The translations under genes were made by a program, and so were the position numbers. Under the pieces are notes generated by a model that searched no databases, had not been told where the DNA came from, and saw nothing but the letters and a program-made list of their open reading frames with translations. From Candidatus Peregrinibacteria bacterium (GTDB lineage Bacteria > Patescibacteriota > Gracilibacteria > UBA1369 > LOWO2-01-FULL-3), in NCBI GenBank assembly GCA_030592015.1, contig JAUUZY010000007.1:1-39355 (forward strand): 39,355 bases of DNA. The letters are read 5' to 3'. This document shows, piece by piece, positions 31,570 to 38,851 of the stretch (its first letter is position 1; the number at the start of each line of letters is the position of its first letter).

Positions 31570-32550
31570 TCATCTATTCTCAAAAAACCCAGAATTTGGT
31601 CCAGTTTGTCTTCTTGGCTCTTGCTCCTCTTTGGCCCTAAATAGAGGTCTTACTCCTAGGTCTTCTTTTGTTGAGTTTCCAGCTATCAATTCCATGTGAG
31701 TCCCCGAGTTTCCCCCTTCCCTTGCCACTATCCATGGATCTCTATGAACAACTGGTCTTTGGCCATCTGATCCTTTACCTGCAAGCCATGATTTCCTCCA
31801 GGTATTTTCCTCAGACATAGACGCAACAAACTCTCTTTGAGCGCAAAGTTGCTGCATTTCATCACCCATTTCGATCCTATTGTCATCTGTAACCGTTACA
31901 GGGAACATTTCAAATTGTTTGTTTGCTAGCATTCTCTCTATTTGCATATAGTTGTACCCACAGTAAATCGGCTCTGATTCCTTGCTAGTAAACAGGAGAT
32001 TCCCTTCCCTATCTATACCGAAAAGTATACCTCCTCCAGGAAGGCTTGCTGCTGTATCCACTAAACTCCCATTATTTGCTAGAAGTATCGAACTTGCTTT
32101 CTCCCAAATTTCCTCTAGTATTTTATTTTTTTCCTGCCTAGGCAATCGCCTAAATTCATCCCAAGTGTACTCTTTTTGCATTCTTAGTCTTATTTTTTTA
32201 GGCAGTTTTTTAAAGTGATTTTCAAAACGAGGAATAGGATGTTGCTCGAAATCAATGATAAATCCCCCGTCATATAAGCCACCACTTGGATCTTTAAATT
32301 GCTTCGGATCGTTTTTTATTTTGACCGTTCTGCCTGTTGCTATAAGTGCTGGCATTGCTCCTTTAATAAGCTCACTTTCAGGTCTCTTTTTCCCCAGTTC
32401 TGCCAGAGGTCTAGGATTCCCATTCACAAGTGCCTCTACCAGAGCTATTCTCAGTTCTTCGCTTATACTACTCACAGCGTCAACAATTCGTGATTCTCTT
32501 CTGCTAATACTCCCCTTGTGGGGTCCTCTATGTCCTTTTTCAATTCCCAT
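31570..32550 (-). CDS. Unknown soluble protein
   Basis: 326 residues, no signal peptide or membrane helices; not recognised. The N-terminal half is helical and basic (SISEELRIALVEALVNGNPRPLAELGKKRP; FKKLPKKIRLRMQKEYTWDEFRRL). The C-terminal half has SLVDTAASLPGGGILFGIDREGNLLFTSKESEP, then an M-x-x-FPVTV segment and REFVASMSEENTWRKSWLAG. That order (GG-x-G, acidic turn, phenylalanine strand, S-W-x-W-like region) weakly recalls DUF4256-type proteins, but I would not assign it. It is a single gene, convergent with the SLH-CAP gene (35 bp) and directly upstream of the tRNA-linked region. Confidence 0.65.
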   Translation of the reverse strand: MGIEKGHRGPHKGSISRRESRIVDAVSSISEELRIALVEALVNGNPRPLAELGKKRPESELIKGAMPALIATGRTVKIKNDPKQFKDPSGGLYDGGFIIDFEQHPIPRFENHFKKLPKKIRLRMQKEYTWDEFRRLPRQEKNKILEEIWEKASSILLANNGSLVDTAASLPGGGILFGIDREGNLLFTSKESEPIYCGYNYMQIERMLANKQFEMFPVTVTDDNRIEMGDEMQQLCAQREFVASMSEENTWRKSWLAGKGSDGQRPVVHRDPWIVAREGGNSGTHMELIAGNSTKEDLGVRPLFRAKEEQEPRRQTGPNSGFFENR

Positions 32551-32742
32551 CTTTTATTTTCTATATTTATTATAAATGCATCGTAAACGGTTGACATAAT
32601 CTTTTCAAGAATTGTGGCTGGTGTGGTTTTCATTATTATTTCAGAAATATACATTTTGATTTAGAAAACTCTTGCAATTTTGCCTGAAAAAAGTAAAATC
32701 TCGGGTGCACATATATGTGCTTTTTAAAATCTTTGAAAACCA

Positions 32743-32814
<72 letters not shown>

Positions 32815-32817
<3 letters not shown>

Positions 32818-32942
32818 GAAACAATATGCATGGGCATATTTCAATTCATCTACAGATATTCTTTCGAACGGCTACGACCATGTAGCCTTTTCTCAAGAAT
32901 TCTTTGTTTCAGCGAAATCTGCTCCATGCATATTGCTTCTGG
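32815..32942. repeat. 128-bp imperfect palindrome abutting the tRNA 3' end
   Basis: The left arm CCAGAAACAATATGCATGG (32815-32833, beginning with the tRNA CCA) and right arm CCATGCATATTGCTTCTGG (32924-32942) are inverted copies with one mismatch (a G-U pair in RNA). Inside is GGCTAC-gaccat-GTAGCC (32870-32887) followed by TTTT, which could terminate tRNA transcription. The unit could be a MITE-like element or a processing hairpin. Confidence 0.75.
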
Positions 32943-32970
32943 CTCTTGGATGTTGGAGTGAGAAGCCGTA

Positions 32971-33059
32971 GGGTTCGATCCCCGTTGCTTAAGCATGCGA
33001 TGAATGCGTTAGCATGAATCGGATGATTAAGTACGACGGAGTGCACCCGCTCCATTAAA
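32971..33059 (+). repeat. Partial tRNA-Gly 3'-end copy split by a 58-bp insert (module boundary 1)
   Basis: 32971-32985 is identical to the tRNA T-arm 32792-32806, and 33044-33054 is identical to the acceptor end 32807-32817. Between them lies a 58-bp insert (32986-33043) absent from the real tRNA. The insert can fold: GCTTAA (32987-32992) with TTAAGT (33027-33032) and CGAT (32998) with ATCG (33018). The end GTGCACCCGCTCCATTAAA (33041-33059) recurs exactly at 34107-34125. Confidence 0.85.
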
Positions 33060-33065
33060 ACGTGA

Positions 33066-33088
33066 CAGGCATTAGCCTGGCATTTTTT
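33066..33088 (+). terminator. Short terminator-like hairpin
   Basis: CAGGC (33066-33070), loop ATTA, GCCTG (33075-33079), and after GCA a run of six T. It lies between the first tRNA-end repeat and the second ZIP gene. Confidence 0.5.
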
Positions 33089-33159
33089 GTTAAAGGGAAT
33101 GGCTGGAGTGAATCCTTATATAGAATTTTCTCGAGGAATTTAAATGTTAAGTAAAACTG

Positions 33160-33168
33160 TGGTAAATT
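33160..33168 (+). promoter_or_regulatory. Extended -10 promoter of the second ZIP gene, leaderless
   Basis: TGG-TAAATT (-10 at 33163-33168) ends 6 nt before the ATG at 33175; there is no SD and no clear -35. Confidence 0.5.
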
Positions 33169-33174
33169 AAAGAT

Positions 33175-33921
33175 ATGACTCTAGCGTTAATCATACTATT
33201 TAGTCTCTTAGGAAGTGTAGGTGCTATTATTACAGCATCTGTTTTCCTTTTATTTAAGGAAAAAATACAAAAAGTCCTTATCCCTTGCCTAGTTTCCTTT
33301 GCCACAGGGACTTTACTTACTGCCGCTTTATTAGGATTGATACCACATGCTTTGGAACATATTACTCCTTTCCAAACCCTATTTACGGTATTAACGGGAA
33401 TTATTCTTTTCTTCCTTCTTGAAAAAATCGTAATTTGGAGACATTGCCATCACTCAAAATGTATTGAAGTTCATAAGAATACGGCACCAATGATCCTTAT
33501 TGGAGATGCATTCCATAATTTTATAGACGGAGTTGTTATTGCGGCAAGTTTTTTAATATCTATCCCATTGGGAATAGCGGTAAGCCTGTCAGTAATCGCA
33601 CATGAAATCCCGCAGGAAGTAGGAGATTTTGGAATATTACTCCATAGTGGCTATTCAAAAAAGAAAGCGTTAATATGGAATACTATTTCTAGTGCCACCA
33701 CTTTGCCAGCAGCAATAATAGCCTATTTTGCTTTGGAAAAAATCCACAATATCATCCCCTATGTCATGGCGATTTCAGCAGCAAGTTTTCTGTATATCGC
33801 GTTAGCGGATCTTTATCCAGAACTTCATCGAAAAACAGGAATTAAGCATAGCATTATACAAATTGTTCTAATGCTAGCAGGCATTGGAACAATGCTTGTT
33901 GTTTTGCAATTTCATCCGTAA
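33175..33921 (+). CDS. ZIP-family divalent metal transporter (copy 2, in the tRNA-linked region)
   Basis: 248 residues, about eight membrane helices, same architecture as the protein at 22110. Diagnostic helices: IGDAFHNFIDGVVIAASF (HNxxDG) and VIAHEIPQEVGDFGILLHSGYSKKKAL. The metal-binding loop is WRHCHHSKCIEVHKN. It differs from copy 1 at many positions, so the two are old paralogues or one was acquired. It is bracketed by tRNA-Gly 3'-end repeats (33041-33059 and 34107-34125), as expected for cargo of a tRNA-targeted element. The exact ion is unknown. Confidence 0.94.
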   Translation: MTLALIILFSLLGSVGAIITASVFLLFKEKIQKVLIPCLVSFATGTLLTAALLGLIPHALEHITPFQTLFTVLTGIILFFLLEKIVIWRHCHHSKCIEVHKNTAPMILIGDAFHNFIDGVVIAASFLISIPLGIAVSLSVIAHEIPQEVGDFGILLHSGYSKKKALIWNTISSATTLPAAIIAYFALEKIHNIIPYVMAISAASFLYIALADLYPELHRKTGIKHSIIQIVLMLAGIGTMLVVLQFHP

Positions 33922-34106
33922 GAGTAGATTGTCGGGGATCGATAGATCCGCGTTGCTTGATAGCGCGATGAATGAAGTGAATCGGACTAGCAAGTACGCA
34001 GAGTGTGCTAGAATATGTGATAATGACTAGGCTAGACTGATTGAATATGTAGATATGGTATGTAAAGTGCGAAGTGAACCGGATAAGAACGATGTAGCGC
34101 AGCGTA
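33922..34106 (+). repeat. Degenerate second copy of the tRNA-end insert element
   Basis: No gene here. Bases 33945-34005 align with 32975-33040: GATCC-GCGTTGCTT, GCGATGAATG, GAATCGGA and AAGTACG are shared in order. The stem is kept with one compensating change: A-T at 32991/33028 becomes G-C at 33959/33991, and a TAG/CTA extension is added (33961-33963 with 33987-33989). The rest (34006-34106) has another weakly similar segment (GTGCGAAGTGAACCGGAT, from 34068) before the next tRNA-end repeat. Confidence 0.65.
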
Positions 34107-34125
34107 GTGCACCCGCTCCATTAAA
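34107..34125 (+). repeat. tRNA-Gly 3'-end direct repeat (module boundary 2)
   Basis: GTGCACCCGCTCCATTAAA is identical to 33041-33059 and contains the last 11 bases of the tRNA with CCA. The TTA at 34121-34123 doubles as the minus-strand TAA stop of the amidohydrolase gene. Confidence 0.88.
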
Positions 34126-34861
34126 TTTTATTCGCCACTTCTTCAACAAGTTGCTCCATCAAGCCGTTAAGCTTTTTTACCTTCTTCTCATCACAAGCTA
34201 ATGTCTTTTCGTTTAAAAACAATGATCGATTGAATTCTATTTGAATGCCGGGGAATGTTCTTCTATGACAGTGGAATCCTAAAATATATTTTCCTCGATA
34301 TGGAGTGTTTATGGCCACACTAAATCCATGGGATTCAAAAAAAGTCTTTATAAAATTAGTTTGTTTCTTAGTACAACTAGTGTAATCGCGGTTTCCTAAG
34401 CACAGATCAGGTCTTTTCTCTCCCGCATCTTTCAATGATTTAGGTCCAATGGACCACATTGAATGACCATCAATAAAAAACTTGGCACCCGTCTTTTTGA
34501 TAGAGTCCTCTATGTCGTCATGGAATGTGTCATGATATTTCACGATTCTATCACGAATAGCCTCAATATCCGGTGGAGATTTATAAATCACTTTGCCGTC
34601 AGGTGTAGTTCTTACAACAACTCCATCAGCTTGTAACCTACATTCAGTTTCAATATCATCAGAGGCTCGATTTACATCAACGATTAGTCTTGAAATTTTT
34701 GCCTTCAATACATGGGCATTTTTTACGCTATAAATTTCGCTAGTATATAAATCTGCATGATTTCTGATGTCACGATCACTTATAATCATGTTTTTTCTGA
34801 TGATTTTAGGAACAAAAACAGATGCGTGTGGTATGGAAACAATGACAGGATATTTTTTCAT
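34121..34861 (-). CDS. N-formylglutamate amidohydrolase-like metal-dependent hydrolase (copy 1)
   Basis: 246 residues, cytoplasmic. It matches the FGase (HutG-type) family: VSIPHASVFVP at the N-terminus, NHADLYTSEIYSV, SRLIVDVNRASDD, AKFFIDGHSMWSIGP (metal-site His) and FPGIQIEFNRSLFL near the end. Classical members free glutamate from N-formylglutamate in histidine breakdown, but no other hut gene is near. Its neighbours are an ATP-grasp ligase and a second FGase-like protein, so removing an acyl or amino-acid group from a peptide or ligase product is more likely; that is inference. Its stop codon lies inside the tRNA-end repeat. Divergent from the ligase with 53 bp between starts. Confidence 0.9.
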   Translation of the reverse strand: MKKYPVIVSIPHASVFVPKIIRKNMIISDRDIRNHADLYTSEIYSVKNAHVLKAKISRLIVDVNRASDDIETECRLQADGVVVRTTPDGKVIYKSPPDIEAIRDRIVKYHDTFHDDIEDSIKKTGAKFFIDGHSMWSIGPKSLKDAGEKRPDLCLGNRDYTSCTKKQTNFIKTFFESHGFSVAINTPYRGKYILGFHCHRRTFPGIQIEFNRSLFLNEKTLACDEKKVKKLNGLMEQLVEEVANKI

Positions 34862-34878
34862 TCTAAAAATTTAAACGA

Positions 34879-34907
34879 TTGAAACATGTCTATATTCTAG
34901 ATATATT
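34879..34907 (+). promoter_or_regulatory. Promoter of the ATP-grasp gene; decides a leaderless start
   Basis: TTGAAA (34879-34884), exactly 17 nt, TATATT (34902-34907), then 7 nt to the ATG at 34915. A longer reading from TTG 34879 would start inside this -35 box, so 34915 is preferred. Confidence 0.75.
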
Positions 34908-34914
34908 GAAAGCA

Positions 34915-35772
34915 ATGAACAATCCAAAAATTATAATAATCGGATCGGACTTTAAATGGGAGGAAGAAAAACTTCTATCAGAATATTCTACATCTGAATT
35001 CATATTGTTAGGTGATCTTAATATAGAAATGGGCGAAAAAACTCGTTTTATGAGAAATGGAGTCGATCTTTTTGACTCTTTTAATGGCGACGAAAAATTC
35101 ATTATTCGCCGTTCTCGTGGGAATTTTGAAAAACTTGTAGCATTCGTGGAAATTCTCAAAAAAAGAGGGTATGTATTTACAGATTCTTTTCAGTCTATTT
35201 CTACAAATCTCAATAAAGAAATATTTTTAGCCACCATTGAATCCAAAATATTTCCTCATCCAAGCCACTCAATAATAGTCCAAATGGGTGAGAAATTATC
35301 AAATATAAAGCTAGAATTCCCTTTGATTTCTAAGCCAGTGACAGGCCGACATGGTGAGGGAATTGTAATTCATGAAAATTTGGAATCACTGGAAATGGAG
35401 TTGAAAAGCGCGCAAGAGAACTTAATAATCCAAAAGTATTTAGATATTGAATCTGAATATAGAATTTTCGTAGTTGGAAATGTTGCACTTGGAGTTGTTA
35501 AGAAAAAAGTAGCTCCAGGGAAAAAAATAGCTAATTATGCTGCTGGTTCAAGTTTCCATTCTGTGGATCTAGCTAAAAAATATTTAGATGAGGCTGTGAA
35601 CTTGTGTAAAATCCAGGAAATAGATATTGGGGGTGTGGATGTAGTAAAAACTAAGGAGGGTAAATATTTCATTCTTGAAATCAATAGATGCCCTGAATTC
35701 AAAGCTTTTTCTCAGGCAACTGAAGTTAATGTCTCAAAAAATATTATAGATTTTATTATACAAAAATCATGA
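34915..35772 (+). CDS. RimK-like ATP-grasp ligase
   Basis: 285 residues from the leaderless ATG at 34915. An N-terminal pre-grasp region (MNNPKIIIIGSDFKWEEEKLL to about residue 95) is followed by the ATP-grasp core. FPLISKPVTGRHGEGIVIH carries the ATP-binding Lys and Gly-rich loop; LIIQKYLDIESEYRIFVVGNVALGVVKKK and IGGVDVVKTKEGKYFILEINRCPEF carry the Mg2+-binding E-x-N. This order fits the RimK/LysX/CofF group, which joins an amino acid (often Glu) to a carboxylate through an acyl-phosphate. The substrate is unknown. It overlaps the next amidohydrolase gene by 4 bp (ATGA), so ligase and hydrolase are made together. Confidence 0.88.
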   Translation: MNNPKIIIIGSDFKWEEEKLLSEYSTSEFILLGDLNIEMGEKTRFMRNGVDLFDSFNGDEKFIIRRSRGNFEKLVAFVEILKKRGYVFTDSFQSISTNLNKEIFLATIESKIFPHPSHSIIVQMGEKLSNIKLEFPLISKPVTGRHGEGIVIHENLESLEMELKSAQENLIIQKYLDIESEYRIFVVGNVALGVVKKKVAPGKKIANYAAGSSFHSVDLAKKYLDEAVNLCKIQEIDIGGVDVVKTKEGKYFILEINRCPEFKAFSQATEVNVSKNIIDFIIQKS

Positions 35773-36557
35773 AAAAGCACCCAGTAATCATTTCAGTTCC
35801 ACATTCTGTTAGTGAGATTGCTAAAAAGTTTAGAGATAGGTTAGCCCTTTCAGATTTTGAAATATGGCAAATGTCTGATCCCTACACAGAGGAAACGTGC
35901 ATTTACCCTCAAGCACACGCGATCCGTAAGGCTAAGGCCCATAGAATATTAGGAGATCTAAATAGAGATAGAGACTCTAAAGATATGTTTAGAAAAAATG
36001 ATTTTTATGGTCGAAAAATTTGGAAAGATGAGAAAGAATTATCGGATAAAGAGAAAGAAGAGAATCTAGAACAATTTTGGGATCCATTTCGAAATGATAT
36101 TAGAAAAAGTTTTAAAGAATTGAACGATAGTGGATTCAAAAAAATCCTGTTTATTGATCATCATAACACTGCAATAGATCATCCTGCCAATAAAGGACAA
36201 TATTTGCCACCAATAAATTTAGGTAATTATGGGAATAGTAAGGGAGAGCTTGAGAAAACTCCTATTTCCTCTTCCCCTGAAATCATTACTGCATTTCAGA
36301 AATTCATCGCTGAAGAGTTACCAGAACTAACTGTTGAAATGAATATGGTCTACAAGGGAAGTTCCTTAGTGAGATTTGTTCGAGACGAGATAAAACCTGA
36401 ATTTCCAGATTGTGAAATTCACGCCATCCACCTAGAGTACAATCTCAATTTCATCTTTAATCCTCTATCGAAGAAGGTGGACGAAACCGCAAAAAAGAGA
36501 TTGCACGAAGGGATAAACAGTGGAATATCTTCACTTGTAGAAAATTATTTTCTATAG
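35769..36557 (+). CDS. N-formylglutamate amidohydrolase-like hydrolase, divergent (copy 2)
   Basis: 262 residues. The same family landmarks as copy 1 appear in order but altered: IISVPHSVSEIAKKF, MSDPYTEETCIY, HRILGDLNRDRDS, KILFIDHHNTAIDH (in place of FIDGHSMW) and IHAIHLEYNLNFIF. A charged insertion (KDEKELSDKEKEENLEQF) is specific to this copy. The hydrolytic core looks intact, but the changed DHH region suggests another substrate. It is co-translated with the ATP-grasp ligase. Together with copy 1 it forms a hydrolase-ligase-hydrolase cluster. A low-G+C, possibly transferred unit is consistent with its position beside the tRNA-end repeats. Confidence 0.85.
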   Translation: MKKHPVIISVPHSVSEIAKKFRDRLALSDFEIWQMSDPYTEETCIYPQAHAIRKAKAHRILGDLNRDRDSKDMFRKNDFYGRKIWKDEKELSDKEKEENLEQFWDPFRNDIRKSFKELNDSGFKKILFIDHHNTAIDHPANKGQYLPPINLGNYGNSKGELEKTPISSSPEIITAFQKFIAEELPELTVEMNMVYKGSSLVRFVRDEIKPEFPDCEIHAIHLEYNLNFIFNPLSKKVDETAKKRLHEGINSGISSLVENYFL

Positions 36558-36676
36558 CCCCAAGCCCACCCCCCCTGTTAATCAAAAAGCTTCGATTAAC
36601 TTCCTGCCAGGAGCTACATTGAAAAAACAGTGGCCACGGAGTGCTTGAGGGGGGTTCTTGTGGTATAATCACAGTC
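36558..36676. other. Intergenic segment with hairpin and C/G tracts
   Basis: Contains GTTAATC (36577-36583) paired with GATTAAC (36594-36600), a C7 run (36569-36575) and a G6 run (36649-36654) that could pair, and ACGGAGTGC (36636-36644), which matches 9 bases next to the tRNA-end repeat at 33035-33043. No complete repeat copy is present. Confidence 0.4.
36661..36669 (+). promoter_or_regulatory. Extended -10 promoter of the MFS gene, leaderless
   Basis: TGG-TATAAT (-10 at 36664-36669) ends 7 nt before the ATG at 36677, with no SD. It supports 36677 rather than the in-frame upstream ATG at 36641. Confidence 0.65.
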
Positions 36677-37852
36677 ATGGATACAAAAAAAGACATGCAA
36701 AGCAATATCTGGAAGCTTTATTTAATTAGCTTCTTTGGTGGTGTCATGTTTTTTATTCCAATTCTGGTTCCATTTTTGATGGATTTTGGTTTCAGTATGC
36801 ATCAGATTTTTCTGGCAGAAGCTACATTTGCAATTACATTAGTTATTCTGGAAGTGCCATCAGGTTATTTTGCGGATAGATATGGTCGCAAGATTTCTAT
36901 AGTGCTTGGTGCTCTATTACATATATTTGGTTTTGCTCTGTATGCGGGTTTTCAGAACTTTTGGCAATTTGTCTTGGCAAATATAATCATTGGAATGGGA
37001 GTTGCTTTTATTTCAGGTGCGGACAGTGCTCTGATTTATGAGAGCCTCGAACAAATTAATCAGAAGAAAAGATATAAAAAAGTTCAGGGGAATAATTTTG
37101 CGATTAGCAGGTTAGCTTCTGTTGCTTCAACATTAATAGGTGCATGGTTATTCACTTTGGCACCTCGCTTGCCGTTTTATTTGAGCGTAGTTCCATTTAT
37201 TTTCATTTTCTTTGTTACCCTGACTCTACATGAAACAAAGGTGCATCATGAAATCCATGAAGGATGGGGACATTTCAGAGAGATAATTAAAGATAGTCTT
37301 TTTTCGAACAAGAAGCTCCGGAACTTCTTGCTCTTTACGAGCATTGGGGCCTTTTTCACAATAGGATTTTTTATGAACGAGGCTTATATGAGTTTTATTG
37401 AACTACCACTAATATACTTTGGTGTAGTAATAGCCCTAATGAATATCGCATCCGGCTTGGCGGCGAAATATGCTGAAAATATTGAAAATTATATAGGTAA
37501 GCCAATGTCCCTCATGGCAATGGTTTTTCTACCAGCCATTGCGTGGATGGGAATGGCGCTCTTTAATAGTTTCTGGGTTCTTCCCTTATTGATTTTGAGC
37601 AGCCTTTTGTGGGGATTTAGTTCTCCCATTTTCTCCGAGTTTATTCACGAAATGACAACTAAAGATAGGCGAGCAACAGTCATATCAATAAGTGGCCTAC
37701 TTACACGCTTGGTATTCACACTTGTTGCACCACTAATTGGATACATAACCGATGTGTTTTCTGTGCAAGAAGCTTTATTGCTAGGGGCAGTAATCTTGGT
37801 AGTTAGTGGATCTATTTCTATCTTGAGTTTGAAGAAGGTGAAGGTTATTTAG
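36677..37852 (+). CDS. Major facilitator superfamily (MFS) transporter
   Basis: 391 residues from the ATG at 36677, about 12 membrane helices. MFS motif A is clear in loop 2-3: GYFADRYGRKISIVLGALL. The helix-4/5 region has NIIIGMGVAFISGADSALIYESL, and the central cytoplasmic loop is charged (HETKVHHEIHEGWGHFREIIKDSLFSNKKLR). It resembles bacterial drug or metabolite exporters of the MFS_1 type; the substrate cannot be deduced. The stop overlaps the convergent gene at 37845 by 8 bp. Confidence 0.92.
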   Translation: MDTKKDMQSNIWKLYLISFFGGVMFFIPILVPFLMDFGFSMHQIFLAEATFAITLVILEVPSGYFADRYGRKISIVLGALLHIFGFALYAGFQNFWQFVLANIIIGMGVAFISGADSALIYESLEQINQKKRYKKVQGNNFAISRLASVASTLIGAWLFTLAPRLPFYLSVVPFIFIFFVTLTLHETKVHHEIHEGWGHFREIIKDSLFSNKKLRNFLLFTSIGAFFTIGFFMNEAYMSFIELPLIYFGVVIALMNIASGLAAKYAENIENYIGKPMSLMAMVFLPAIAWMGMALFNSFWVLPLLILSSLLWGFSSPIFSEFIHEMTTKDRRATVISISGLLTRLVFTLVAPLIGYITDVFSVQEALLLGAVILVVSGSISILSLKKVKVI

Positions 37853-38753
37853 TCTCTCCACATATTTTTTCTAGTATTTCTAAATTTATTGAGGCCTCTA
37901 CGCCATTTACTCTTCCAAGCTTATTTAGTTCTCTTAGCATTTTTTGCCCGAGCTTGCTTCCATTTTTCACAATAAGTGCAAAATCCTCTAATCCTTCTGC
38001 ATTGTTTTCGGATAAGCATATTGTGCAATTTTCATCTGCAAGAATACTTTTCCACTCTTCCACTCTCCATTCTTTCCACTTTGGTGCAATAAAAACTATC
38101 CCGTTTTCGTTTAATAGTTTTAGTGTTTCTTCAATAGGTGGAGTCTCGGAATTAAAAATACTTCTATTCATATATGCAAAATCATACTTCCCCCATATTT
38201 CTGACTCTTTTTTAAAATCCTGTGGGAAATCCCCTATGTATTGGTGATCAACAAATGGACGCTGAGTTGTTCTCACCTCCAGAACTTTGTCCCTTATTTT
38301 TTGTTCTAGTTCTAATACGTCGTTTAGTTCAACCTCATACCCTTCTTCTTCTGAAATGAACTTTCTAACTAATCCTTTCGTCTCGCTGCAGAGCTGAGGA
38401 ACAGATTTTTTTAGTCCTATGTATGGATTAATTGGGGTGAGGCTAAAGGCGTTTAGTTCAACATTAGCATTCTCGAATTCCGCTAATTTTCTCATTTGGA
38501 GAATGGCATTCCCTGCGCCTGGACCTACTTCGTTAGCATGAATTGTCTCTCCATCGGACAGTCTAAGCATTTCTTCAAATATAATTTGTGCTCCCCTTTC
38601 CAATGGACGAGTGTTTGATTCTAGTAGCTGCCCCTTTTCAGGTAAGTGGGTATGAAAATCGCTAGGTCCATAGGGTTTCGACTTTGGATCTAAAAATTGT
38701 ATTTGGCCATTTTTTTCAGCTTGATCGATTCCTTCTAAATATTCTGACTCCAT
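37845..38753 (-). CDS. Probable SAM-dependent methyltransferase-like protein
   Basis: 302 residues, soluble, weakly recognised. Residues about 68-95 read IHANEVGPGAGNAILQMRKLAEFENANVELNAFSLTP, matching Rossmann-fold methyltransferase motif I (E-x-GPG-x-G) and the following acidic strand. Later KYDFAYMNRSIFNSETPPIEETLKLLNENGIVFIAP resembles motifs IV-V (D-x-x, then the LLNENG turn). The N-terminal 60 residues and the C-terminal 60 are unlike common families. The substrate is unknown. It is the only gene on this strand here; the start ATG at 38753 has no SD and an A/T-rich upstream region. Confidence 0.6.
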   Translation of the reverse strand: MESEYLEGIDQAEKNGQIQFLDPKSKPYGPSDFHTHLPEKGQLLESNTRPLERGAQIIFEEMLRLSDGETIHANEVGPGAGNAILQMRKLAEFENANVELNAFSLTPINPYIGLKKSVPQLCSETKGLVRKFISEEEGYEVELNDVLELEQKIRDKVLEVRTTQRPFVDHQYIGDFPQDFKKESEIWGKYDFAYMNRSIFNSETPPIEETLKLLNENGIVFIAPKWKEWRVEEWKSILADENCTICLSENNAEGLEDFALIVKNGSKLGQKMLRELNKLGRVNGVEASINLEILEKICGETK

Positions 38754-38836
38754 TTTGATCTGTTTAATAATCTGTTTATTATCTCATAAAGTGAGACAGA
38801 TGTACATTCTGGCTTATGAAATGCCATTCTGTAGTA

Positions 38837-38845
38837 TGCTAGAAT
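38837..38845 (+). promoter_or_regulatory. Extended -10 promoter of the last gene, leaderless
   Basis: TGC-TAGAAT (-10 at 38840-38845) ends 6 nt before the ATG at 38852; no SD and no good -35. Confidence 0.6.
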
Positions 38846-38851
38846 GCGCAC

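Noticed and set aside
32986-34005. Integron attC sites
   Set aside because: The elements fold and lie at module borders, but the attC core (GTTRRRY with its inverse RYYYAAC) and an integrase gene are not visible; the borders are tRNA 3'-end copies.
34121-34861. Histidine-utilisation hutG
   Set aside because: Family match is good, but no hutH/U/I is nearby and the genomic partners are an ATP-grasp ligase and a second FGase-like protein.
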